The notes under the pieces were generated by a model. That model was not told the origin of the DNA. It saw only the letters and a list, made by a program, of their open reading frames with translations, and did not search any database. The translations under genes were made by a program, and so were the position numbers. A DNA stretch of 8,325 bases, from NCBI GenBank assembly GCA_964655775.1, contig CAZZNQ010000123.1, forward strand, positions 1 through 8,325. The letters are read 5' to 3'. How positions within the stretch are numbered: position 1 is the first letter of the stretch; each line of letters opens with the position of its first letter. Source of the stretch: CAZZNQ01 sp964655775. GTDB taxonomy: Bacteria; Planctomycetota; Brocadiia; SM23-32. This document shows positions 1 to 6,592 of this stretch, piece by piece.

Positions 1-10
1 AACATCAAGG

Positions 11-45
11 TGAAAAGGAGCTCCACGCTGTTGGCAACGTGGAGC
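11..45 (-). terminator. Intrinsic terminator downstream of the first beta-helix gene
   Basis: Read leftward, the RNA folds into a hairpin with an 8-bp perfect outer stem (GCTCCACG with CGTGGAGC, 20-27 and 38-45). Three more inner pairs, one of them G-U, close a CCAA tetraloop. The 3' side runs into TCC then TTTT (11-19). It lies about 68 bases past the stop codon of the gene at 113-1933. There is no T-run in the rightward direction, so it should act on leftward transcripts only. An alternative pairing exists between GGAGCTC (17-23) and GAGCTCC (49-55). Confidence 0.75.
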
Positions 46-78
46 GCCGAGCTCCCATAGCGCCCCCTCGCCTTGGTT

Positions 79-102
79 CCGGCGGGAGTTGGCTCCCGTC
101 GG
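79..102. repeat. Hairpin just past the stop codon of the first beta-helix gene
   Basis: CGGGAG (83-88) and CTCCCG (93-98) form a perfect 6-bp stem around a 4-base loop, TTGG on the + strand and CCAA on the - strand. Three more outer pairs follow after one G-U (+) or A-C (-) position. It has no T-run, so it is not a terminator by itself. It sits between the stop codon (113) and the terminator at 11-45, where it could protect the mRNA 3' end or assist termination. Function is inferred. Confidence 0.5.
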
Positions 103-112
103 CTGGTCTGCC

Positions 113-1933
113 TTATCGGCTGCCGACATACTCGTAGGCGCCGATGTCAGGCGCTTCGCCCCGGGGCACTTTCGTGCCGACGATGTCCCGATCCAGCCCA
201 ACGTCCTCACCGGCATCGATCGCCGGGCTGTCGGCCTTCAGGCGGTAATCGCCGTTGGCGGGATCGACCAGCAGCGCCGCCAACTGGCTCGTCGTGCAGA
301 GGATGTTGTGATTGGCGTCCGGCGTCAGGCTCGCGCTATCGGGGCGCGCCTTGCCGATGTTGTTGCGCGTGTCGGCATCCCGGATCAGGTACATGCTCGG
401 CGCATCGGCGTCGCGGATGAAAGTGTTGTTGTAGATCTTGAGATTCTTGACGGGGCTCCACTCGGCGAGGACAGAGGATTTCGTGCTGTAGCAGACGTTG
501 TAGGCCAGCGTCAGGTTTTCGGACGCTTCGACCGTGATCGCGATGTTCGAGTCGATCACCGTGTTGCCGAAGACCATCACGTTCTTGCTGTTCCCGTACA
601 CGCTGATGCCGTTGGCGTGCGTGCCCTGACCGAGCCGGACCTCATTCCCGGCGATGCTGCTGTCCCTGCAGCCCATGTACCAGATGTTCTGTCCACCGGC
701 CTTGTAGATCTTGTTGCCGCGCGTCATAACATTGCGCGACGTGCCGACGAGAATGCCCATGCTCAGTGGACATTCGCGCATCTCGTTGCCCTCGATCAGG
801 CAATCGCGGCCCTGGTTGATGTGAATGCCCCCGTACCCGCGCGCTGCATGGCGGACCTTTGTGATCAGGTTATTCCGGACAACAAGATTGCGGATTGGCC
901 GGTTGGCGTCCAGGCTGCGCGCCCGGATAGCGATGCCGTTCGCCCGCTCGGTGCCCGTGATCTTGGTGATCGTCAGCCCCTGAATCGTCACGTAGTCGGA
1001 CCCCGGGAGCACGTCGATCCCCACGTCGCGAACACTCATGGTCATATCCAGCTCGCCGGGCTCAGCATCCTCCATCGGCCATAGGTACACCCGGGCCCGA
1101 CCGTCTTCGCCGGCCGAATGGCTTACGGCATACTCTCCGGGCCGATCGATGAGGTGCACGCTGTTGTAGATCGAGTACCGCTGCGGCCGGTTGTCATAGG
1201 GCTGACCAATACTGTCAAAGACCAATTTGTGTTCCGAAGGGATAAACTGCCGCACCTTCACCTTGCCAACCACATTGGGCACGTGCCAGACCATCACCCA
1301 AGCATCGTCCCAGTAGTGGGGGTCCGACTGCGTCAGGTGCTCCGGGTCGACGACGCTGGTCTCCGTCACCGCTTCGACGGGAACGGTGTAGAAGTGTTCC
1401 ACCTTGTCGGAGAAGAAGGGGTCCGGCTGGTTGGGATCCTGGGCCAGGTGCAGCAGATGGTCGCCCTGGCACAGGTTGAGCGTGCGCAGGTCTCTGTCCG
1501 CCGGCACAGAGCCAATGACGAGCTGACGCCAGTGGGGGTTACCTTTGCACTCCTCAGCGGATCTTGCGGCCCTCCAACCGGGCAGGCGCTCCGAACCGTC
1601 GATGACAGCCCGGCCAGTGCCCCATGAGGCGTCGGTGTTGCCGTCGAAGACGACGGGTTTGCCCTCCTGGCCCGACCAGCTGCAGACAACCGACCCTCGG
1701 TAGTGCACGCCGCCCCTGAAGCGAACCACGTCGCCGGGATTGAGGTCGGCTCCTGCCGGTCGACCCTTGGCGTGGGGATCGCCCGGCGAGTGCTTCCAGG
1801 CGGCTTCGGCCGACGTGCCGGCCGCAGCATCGTTCCCTTCCGCGAAGTCCACGTAATATGTGATCGCGCTGGCCGGCGCAGCTACGAGCAGAACGCTACA
1901 GAACACCAGGACGGCAAGCGAGCATCTTTTCAT
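113..1933 (-). CDS. Secreted right-handed parallel beta-helix protein (606 aa)
   Basis: Probably an exported carbohydrate-active or carbohydrate-binding protein; the exact reaction is unknown. Residues 1-23 form a signal peptide (basic MKR, hydrophobic core, APASA cleavage site). Residues 24-115 hold a conserved N-terminal module with YYVDFAEGND, AAWKHSPGD and VVFDGNTD. From about 305 to 535 there are at least seven beta-helix coils with asparagine ladders, for example NLVVRNN, CLIEGNE, NVMVFGNT and NLKIYNNT. A THANG motif (H439, N441) is shared with the paralogue at 3554-6391. The C-terminus has the closing pattern SPAIDAG...PDIGAYEY seen in many secreted beta-helix proteins. An earlier in-frame ATG exists at 2023, but the start at 1933 is preferred because AAGGAAGG lies just upstream and it begins directly with the signal peptide. 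The family resembles polysaccharide lyases and NosD/PF13229-type helices. No known lyase catalytic set could be assigned by eye. Confidence 0.88.
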   Translation of the reverse strand: MKRCSLAVLVFCSVLLVAAPASAITYYVDFAEGNDAAAGTSAEAAWKHSPGDPHAKGRPAGADLNPGDVVRFRGGVHYRGSVVCSWSGQEGKPVVFDGNTDASWGTGRAVIDGSERLPGWRAARSAEECKGNPHWRQLVIGSVPADRDLRTLNLCQGDHLLHLAQDPNQPDPFFSDKVEHFYTVPVEAVTETSVVDPEHLTQSDPHYWDDAWVMVWHVPNVVGKVKVRQFIPSEHKLVFDSIGQPYDNRPQRYSIYNSVHLIDRPGEYAVSHSAGEDGRARVYLWPMEDAEPGELDMTMSVRDVGIDVLPGSDYVTIQGLTITKITGTERANGIAIRARSLDANRPIRNLVVRNNLITKVRHAARGYGGIHINQGRDCLIEGNEMRECPLSMGILVGTSRNVMTRGNKIYKAGGQNIWYMGCRDSSIAGNEVRLGQGTHANGISVYGNSKNVMVFGNTVIDSNIAITVEASENLTLAYNVCYSTKSSVLAEWSPVKNLKIYNNTFIRDADAPSMYLIRDADTRNNIGKARPDSASLTPDANHNILCTTSQLAALLVDPANGDYRLKADSPAIDAGEDVGLDRDIVGTKVPRGEAPDIGAYEYVGSR

Positions 1934-2040
1934 TGACTGATCCTTCCTTCTACGGGCGGTCGTGACGGAAGACGAATCTCCGGCCTGGTGGATCTTCTCG
2001 CAGGCATGTATGCGAACCCCCAATGAGGCCGCACATCCTC

Positions 2041-2069
2041 AGTCTACCACGGCACGCGTCGCACCCCAA
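2041..2069 (-). promoter_or_regulatory. Possible sigma70-type promoter for the first beta-helix gene
   Basis: On the minus strand TTGGGG (2064-2069) is followed after exactly 17 bases by TAGACT (2041-2046), matching 3/6 and 4/6 of the consensus. It lies in the 181-base gap after the hydrolase stop codon and would give a leader of about 100 bases before the ATG at 1933. A short palindrome, CAGCC-G-GGCTG (2070-2080), abuts the -35 side. The match is weak, and readthrough from the upstream hydrolase gene is an alternative. Confidence 0.35.
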
Positions 2070-2114
2070 CAGCCGGGCTGACTGACTGTGACGCGACTGC
2101 CCTCAGCGCGGAGA

Positions 2115-2900
2115 TCATTCCCGCTTTAAGACGTCGTTGAGGAAGGCCCGCATGGCCTGCCAGGAGCGCCTGTCCGCTTTCTCGTTGTAGGCCGCGCCTC
2201 GGCTCGGGTCGTTGCCGGCGCCGGGCTGGGTGAAGGCGTGCACGGCGTTGCCGTAGGCGATCAGCTGCCAGTCCACCTTCGCGTCCCGCATCTCCTGCTC
2301 GAAGGCGAGCACCTGTTCGGTCGGCACGTGCGGGTCGTCCGCACCGTGGCAGACGAGGATAGAGCCGCGGATATCTCTCGCGTCCGCCGGGTTCGGCGTG
2401 TCCAGGTTCCCGTGGAAGCTGACCGTACCGGCCAGAGGCGCCCCGCTGCGAGCCAGCTCCAGCGCGCAGCCGCCGCCGAAGCAGTAACCCATCGCGGCCA
2501 CGCGCGTCGGGTCGCACAGGTCCTCCGCCATCAGGATGTCGAGCCCCGCACGGGCGCGCCGGCGCATCAGCGCGCGATCGGCGCGGTAGATGCCGGCCTG
2601 CCTGGCAGCGTCTTGAACGCTCTTCGGCCGCGAGCCCTTGCCGTACATGTCCAGCGCGAAGGCTACGTAGCCGAGGTCGGCGAGCTGGCGTGCGCGGCCC
2701 TTCTCGTAATCCGTCAGCCCCATCCACTGGTGGATGATGAGGACGCCCGGACGTTTGTCCTGCACGGAATCGTCCCATGCCAGGTATCCCTGGAGGACGG
2801 CCTGCCCGTCGCGGTACTCCACGTCCCGCGTCTGCACCGCCGCCTGCACCGTCCCCGCCGCCAACGCGCATGCCAGCACCGACAGAGCAAAGTGAGTCAT
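2115..2900 (-). CDS. Exported dienelactone hydrolase family protein (alpha/beta hydrolase, 261 aa)
   Basis: A serine-hydrolase-fold enzyme with a cysteine nucleophile, expected to open lactones or cleave esters; the substrate is unknown. Residues 1-20 look like a Sec signal peptide (MTHFALSVLACALAAGTVQA), so it should act outside the cytoplasm, unlike classical cytoplasmic dienelactone hydrolase. The catalytic triad is visible: Cys140 in the nucleophile elbow GYCFGGG, Asp189 in HGADDPHVP, and His221 in NAVHAFTQP. The early strand GVLIIHQWMGL (about 52-62) carries the family's oxyanion-side segment. The length fits DLH-family members of about 230-260 residues plus a leader. Start 2900 is supported by GGAAGGGGGG a few bases upstream and by the signal peptide. 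It is followed by the beta-helix gene in the same direction (181-base gap) and is divergent from the second beta-helix gene. It could act as an esterase on polysaccharide side groups, which is inference from context. Confidence 0.92.
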   Translation of the reverse strand: MTHFALSVLACALAAGTVQAAVQTRDVEYRDGQAVLQGYLAWDDSVQDKRPGVLIIHQWMGLTDYEKGRARQLADLGYVAFALDMYGKGSRPKSVQDAARQAGIYRADRALMRRRARAGLDILMAEDLCDPTRVAAMGYCFGGGCALELARSGAPLAGTVSFHGNLDTPNPADARDIRGSILVCHGADDPHVPTEQVLAFEQEMRDAKVDWQLIAYGNAVHAFTQPGAGNDPSRGAAYNEKADRRSWQAMRAFLNDVLKRE

Positions 2901-2931
2901 GCTGCACCCCCCTTCCGATAATGGGCCCGTA

Positions 2932-2969
2932 GAGGACGCTGCTAGACCTTACCGCCAGCCAGTGTCCTC
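2932..2969. repeat. Imperfect inverted repeat in the leader of the hydrolase gene
   Basis: GAGGACGCTG (2932-2941) faces CAGTGTCCTC (2960-2969): ten-base arms with one mismatch, separated by 18 bases. The mismatch is a G-U pair in + RNA and an A-C pair in - RNA. It sits 31 bases or more upstream of the hydrolase ATG and downstream of the leftward TACAAT box, so it would be in the 5' leader of that mRNA or serve as a protein-binding site. Function is inferred. Confidence 0.45.
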
Positions 2970-2996
2970 CGGCGCGGGATTGCCGTCACCGTGGGT

Positions 2997-3002
2997 ATTG
3001 TA
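2997..3002 (-). promoter_or_regulatory. Candidate -10 box for the exported hydrolase gene
   Basis: On the minus strand GCTGCTACAAT contains TACAAT (5/6 of TATAAT), preceded by GC as in several strong bacterial promoters. It would start a transcript near 2990 with a leader of about 90 bases. No good -35 hexamer lies at 16-18 bases spacing (GTGGAA at 17), so recognition would have to rely on other contacts. Confidence 0.4.
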
Positions 3003-3176
3003 GCAGCGGTACGAAAACTTTCCACATCGGCTTTGGCCTGGTGGCGGCTGTGATAGTCAAATGGTCACCAGCCTCAGCCGCGATCGGATGTCTTCGCTAG
3101 CCACATCATACGTGCGTTTTCGATCAGGCATACGGTCCTCGCGGCTCCATGGCTATTGCGGACCTTGCAAGGCTGT

Positions 3177-3201
3177 CGGCCCCGAGCGGATGTTGGGGCC
3201 G
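3177..3201. repeat. GC-rich inverted repeat in the divergent intergenic region
   Basis: CGGCCCC (3177-3183) and GGGGCCG (3195-3201) are perfect 7-base arms around an 11-base loop. All but none of the arm positions are G or C, so the stem would be very stable in RNA. Neither side is followed by a T-run, so it is not a typical intrinsic terminator. No gene is close enough to suggest a role. Confidence 0.45.
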
Positions 3202-3418
3202 TGTTGGCAGTTGAAGATAGGCGTCGCTGACAGATGCTATGGGAGGGATGATGCGGACTCGCAATGGTTCGGACACGCGGCGCTCGTTGGGGGACGCACA
3301 ACGGTGCCCCGGTGCGGGGGCAGCTCTTCCGGTATCCGGCCGATCGTGTGTTGCCCGGCAGTGCCAAACAGCATGAGCGTGTCCAGCACCTCCGACTGAA
3401 GGCGTCTACTGCTTGCGC

Positions 3419-3424
3419 TACAAT
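3419..3424 (+). promoter_or_regulatory. Candidate -10 box for the second beta-helix gene
   Basis: TTGCGCTACAATAG contains TACAAT (5/6 of TATAAT), with the same GCTACAAT context as the leftward box at 2997-3002. The hexamer 17 bases upstream is CTGAAG (3396-3401), which matches the -35 consensus at only three positions. Initiation near 3431 would leave a leader of about 120 bases before the ATG at 3554. Confidence 0.45.
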
Positions 3425-3553
3425 AGACCATCTCAACTTGATAAAGAGACTGATTGGATAGCGGGTCCTTCGACTCACGAAGTGCGAAGGTCTCCAGATC
3501 GATTCGTTGCGGCTATTTGTCTCGACGGCACTTTCGAGCAGGGGTAAGCGCAG

Positions 3554-6391
3554 ATGTCCTTCAGACGCTCTTGTGTGAACTTCGTTCTGTTCGTACTGCT
3601 GTGCGCCAACACATCCGTGGCAAAAGTCTATTACGTCGACTTCGCTCACGGCAGTGACGCCAACACAGGCACGAGCGAAGCGGCGGCATGGAAACACGCT
3701 CCGGGTGACGCGGCCGCGAACGGTAGGGCCAATGACGTCGAATTGCAGCCTGACGACATGGTCCGTTTCAAAGGAGGCGTGGTCTATCGTGGCAGCATCC
3801 GGAACACGCGGTCCGGAGCCAAAGGTCGACCGATCATCTACGACGGCAACACAGACGGCACTTGGGGCGAGGGCAGGGCCATAATCAGCGGATCGGTCCC
3901 TCTGCGTGAACTGAAGCGCTGCGCCCGTGCCGTCGAGGCAGAAGGGAGTCCGTATTACGGGAACATCTACTGGACAACCTTGCCGGCCGAAGCGAACTGG
4001 AAGACCCTCAATGTCCGACAGGGCCTCACTCCAGTTGCATGGAGCCAGGACCCGAATCCTTCCGATCCCGTGTTCCAGGAGAGCCTTGCCGACTACCACC
4101 ACGCCGAACCCGGGGCCGTGCGGAGCCATTCCACCATTGCCGCAGAAGCCTTGGGCGATATCGGAGAGAACAGCGGCCGGCCGCTGATTGCGATGTTCGA
4201 CGGCACGCGTCATTCCGCGGTTATCCACCAAATGGCCACCGGTGCGGAGGTCAAGGTCACACTACCGGAGACCGTCACTGTCGCCTCCTTCGGAATCACG
4301 CCCCAGCCTGGTTACGTAAACCCTAAGGAGATGAGCTTCTTTGCCAACGGTCAGGAGGTGCTGCATGTTGAGTTGGCTCACCATCCCGACAAGACGGTCG
4401 AGCAGCGTTTCGAACTACAGGAGCCGGTGGCGTTCCGGACGCTTGTTATCAGGTTCCACTCGGCATATCAAAGACCCGGAAAGCAGGAGGTACACTTCGG
4501 GGCCGTACAGCGGGTAGCCGGCTACAATGCAGAAGGCGAGAACGTGCTCACTGCCCGGCGCACCTACACGCTGCGCGACGGGAATGTCCTGACGCAGTCC
4601 GACCCGGACTACTATGACAATGCGATTCTGGCCCTTCATGCCAGCCCCAACTTCGTTTACTACAAACGCATCCTCGATTACGACCCCGAAACGCATACTA
4701 TCACGTTCGAGCCCTTAAGCTACGGGCAGGAGCCAGGCACCGCCTACGCCATTGTCAACAGCCCCCGCTTCCTGGACAAGCCCGGGGAGTACGCCCTCAC
4801 AGCACAGCCCGATGCGGACGGCTCGCGCAGGCTGCTCATCTGGCCGCCCGACGGAACTCCCGAGAACCTGAGCCGCGGTCAGCACGGTGTCGGCTTCTCC
4901 GTTAGCAGGGCCAGCCATGTGACCATCCAGGGATTCTGGATACGTAAGCAGGGATGGGCCGGGTCGACCGGCGTCGAGGCCAGAGGGCATCATTCCGACC
5001 GGGAAACGGACCTGGTGGTGCGCGACTGCAAGGTCACCCATCTGCGCGGCAGCGGAGCGGGTATCCATGTGTACGGAGTGGACCACACGCTCATCGACGG
5101 TTGCGAGGTGGCCTTCAACGCCGGACACACCAAGGGCATCGTTCTCCGCAATGCCCGACAGCAAGTGACGCGATCTTGCCGCCTGCATAAGAACAGCTCG
5201 ACGGCACTCGACTACTACACCGTCACCGGCGGGGTAGTTCAGGACTGCGTTGTCACCGAGAACAAGGGCATGCACGCCAACGGCCTGACCTTCTACGTCG
5301 GATGCAAGGACATCCTCATAGAACGGAATGTCGTGCGGGAGGGCAACGTCGGTATCACGCTGCAAGACGGCGAGAACATGATTATCCGGAACAACATTGT
5401 CGAGGGCAGCCGGGCAGGCACTCAGCCGGTCGGGCTCTGGGCGGGAAGGCCCTACAACAACATCGTCATGACCAACAACGTCTTCCGCCATTACGGAACA
5501 GATCCCAACGATGCTACTGTCGGCGTTTTCGGGGGCAACCAAGGCGCAACGGGGTACGCGATCTTCAACAATATCATCGACGGCATCAGCGGCAACATCC
5601 TCCTGAAGGCCGACATGCACCACAACATCTTCACCCGCACGGGCCCGGCCATGACCGAGGGGCAACTCGGGGATAACCTCCTTGTGCCGGACCTCGATTC
5701 CCTGTACGTCAATGCCGAGGCGCACGACTACCGGCCGAAGCCCGGCAGCTTGGCGATAGACAAGGGGGTCCCGCTGACAAGCCTGAACACCTACGACATC
5801 GAGGGTGTGTCGCGCCCGAAGGGAGAGGCGATCGACATCGGCCCTTACGAGTTTGTGCCCATAGGCGAGAGCGCGGAAGGGACACCTGCCAAAGCCGATC
5901 CCCACACCTGGCGCTTCAGTTTCGATGGCTACGAGATCGCTCCGCCGCCGGAATTCAAACTCGAGCACGAACCGCGCTTTGAGCGGCGCGAAGGGGTGGC
6001 CGCGATCGTGGTAAGAGGCGCCGACTTCACTGCCGAAGGAGGCGGCGAGGTGCGGCGTCGCACGAACCGCGGGGGCTACACGGCGGGGTGGTACACTCCC
6101 GGCCATTGGCTGGAGTGGACCATCGACGCACCTGAAGCCGGAGCATACGAGGTCGTCATCGTCCACGGTTCTGAAACGCCTTCAACTCGAAAGGTGTTCC
6201 TCAACGGCGAGCCGGTTGAGGGCCTCCAGGAAGTGTCCTTTCCCGCTACGGGCGGATGGACCGTGTGGGGAGAGACTGGTCTCGAGAGCCCTCTCGTAAT
6301 GCGACGAGGGGAAAACCGGGTTCGGTTCGAGTATGCCGGTGGGCATCTCAACTTCAAGAGCATCGAGTTCGTTCCGGTCGTAACCGAATAG
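3554..6391 (+). CDS. Secreted multidomain beta-helix protein with discoidin-like and CBM6/35-like modules (945 aa)
   Basis: Probably an extracellular polysaccharide-acting protein; substrate and reaction are unknown. Modules in order: signal peptide 1-23 (hydrophobic core, TSVA cleavage site); conserved N-terminal module 24-115 (YYVDFAHGSD, AAWKHAPGD, IIYDGNTD); an extra segment of about 187-340 with strands such as VKVTLPETVTVASFGITP and FRTLVIRFHSAY, resembling an F5/8C-type beta-sandwich; the shared segment from LTQSDPDYYDNA at 346; a beta-helix at about 445-695 with coils such as DLVVRDC, ILIERNV, MIIRNNI and IVMTNNV, and a MHANG motif (H574, N576); closing pattern SLAIDKG...DIGPYEF to 767; linker; then 820-942, a CBM6/35-like module with GGYTAGWYTPGHWLEW and GAYEVVIVHGS. 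AGGGG upstream and the signal peptide support this start. It is a paralogue of the gene at 113-1933 and converges with the GH5 gene. Confidence 0.9.
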   Translation: MSFRRSCVNFVLFVLLCANTSVAKVYYVDFAHGSDANTGTSEAAAWKHAPGDAAANGRANDVELQPDDMVRFKGGVVYRGSIRNTRSGAKGRPIIYDGNTDGTWGEGRAIISGSVPLRELKRCARAVEAEGSPYYGNIYWTTLPAEANWKTLNVRQGLTPVAWSQDPNPSDPVFQESLADYHHAEPGAVRSHSTIAAEALGDIGENSGRPLIAMFDGTRHSAVIHQMATGAEVKVTLPETVTVASFGITPQPGYVNPKEMSFFANGQEVLHVELAHHPDKTVEQRFELQEPVAFRTLVIRFHSAYQRPGKQEVHFGAVQRVAGYNAEGENVLTARRTYTLRDGNVLTQSDPDYYDNAILALHASPNFVYYKRILDYDPETHTITFEPLSYGQEPGTAYAIVNSPRFLDKPGEYALTAQPDADGSRRLLIWPPDGTPENLSRGQHGVGFSVSRASHVTIQGFWIRKQGWAGSTGVEARGHHSDRETDLVVRDCKVTHLRGSGAGIHVYGVDHTLIDGCEVAFNAGHTKGIVLRNARQQVTRSCRLHKNSSTALDYYTVTGGVVQDCVVTENKGMHANGLTFYVGCKDILIERNVVREGNVGITLQDGENMIIRNNIVEGSRAGTQPVGLWAGRPYNNIVMTNNVFRHYGTDPNDATVGVFGGNQGATGYAIFNNIIDGISGNILLKADMHHNIFTRTGPAMTEGQLGDNLLVPDLDSLYVNAEAHDYRPKPGSLAIDKGVPLTSLNTYDIEGVSRPKGEAIDIGPYEFVPIGESAEGTPAKADPHTWRFSFDGYEIAPPPEFKLEHEPRFERREGVAAIVVRGADFTAEGGGEVRRRTNRGGYTAGWYTPGHWLEWTIDAPEAGAYEVVIVHGSETPSTRKVFLNGEPVEGLQEVSFPATGGWTVWGETGLESPLVMRRGENRVRFEYAGGHLNFKSIEFVPVVTE

Positions 6392-6407
6392 GCTGTTTGG
6401 GAAGCCG

Positions 6408-6443
6408 TTTGTCTCGCGGAGGACGGTCGAGGCCGCCGACAAA
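6408..6443. terminator. Stem-loop between the convergent beta-helix and GH5 genes
   Basis: TTTGTC (6408-6413) pairs with GACAAA (6438-6443), and GCGG (6416-6419) pairs with CCGC (6433-6436), leaving a small TC/C internal loop and a 13-base apical loop. It begins 17 bases after the beta-helix stop codon. No T-run follows on either strand, so it is at most a weak or factor-assisted terminator, or an mRNA-end stabiliser. The rest of the 201-base gap shows only G and C runs (for example eight C at 6469-6476). Confidence 0.4.
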
Positions 6444-6592
6444 GACTGTACGGGGAAGGCCGGGAGCCCCCCCCAGTACATTGGTTACTCGCCGTTTCGC
6501 CGACCGCGCCTTGTCCATGGCAGATCAAGAGACAACGGGACACTGTCAGATACTGCTGATGGGGGTTGGGGGATAGCCTTCGGGTTGCCCAT

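Larger units (their letters stand above)
2901..3553. other. Divergent intergenic region, no convincing gene
   Basis: These 653 bases separate the leftward hydrolase gene from the rightward beta-helix gene. Short open frames on both strands (for example 3061-3399 + and 3237-3431 -) lack ribosome sites and recognisable motifs. What can be seen is an imperfect inverted repeat at 2932-2969, a TACAAT box facing left at 2997-3002, a GC-rich inverted repeat at 3177-3201 and a TACAAT box facing right at 3419-3424. About 400 bases in the middle are unexplained and could be degraded sequence or an unrecognised RNA. Confidence 0.55.

Noticed and set aside
89..1084. 331-codon open frame on the + strand
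   Set aside because: It is antisense to the first beta-helix gene. Its protein is Val/Asp/Arg-rich with no motif, as expected for a shadow in GC-rich DNA.
1934..2023. Thirty-codon N-terminal extension of the first beta-helix protein
   Set aside because: It would bury the signal peptide inside the protein. It has no ribosome site at 2023, whereas AAGGAAGG precedes the ATG at 1933.
2044..2907. 287-codon frame overlapping the hydrolase on the same strand
   Set aside because: Gly/Arg/Ala-rich translation in another frame; the overlapping hydrolase frame has a signal peptide and full catalytic triad.
3074..4231. 385-codon open frame on the - strand spanning the intergenic region and the start of the larger beta-helix gene
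   Set aside because: No recognisable motif or ribosome site was found. More than half of it is antisense to the conserved N-terminal module. I considered a decayed transposase but found no supporting signature.
4715..6166. 483-codon open frame on the - strand
   Set aside because: It is antisense to the second beta-helix gene, whose signal peptide, helix coils and paralogue settle the coding strand.
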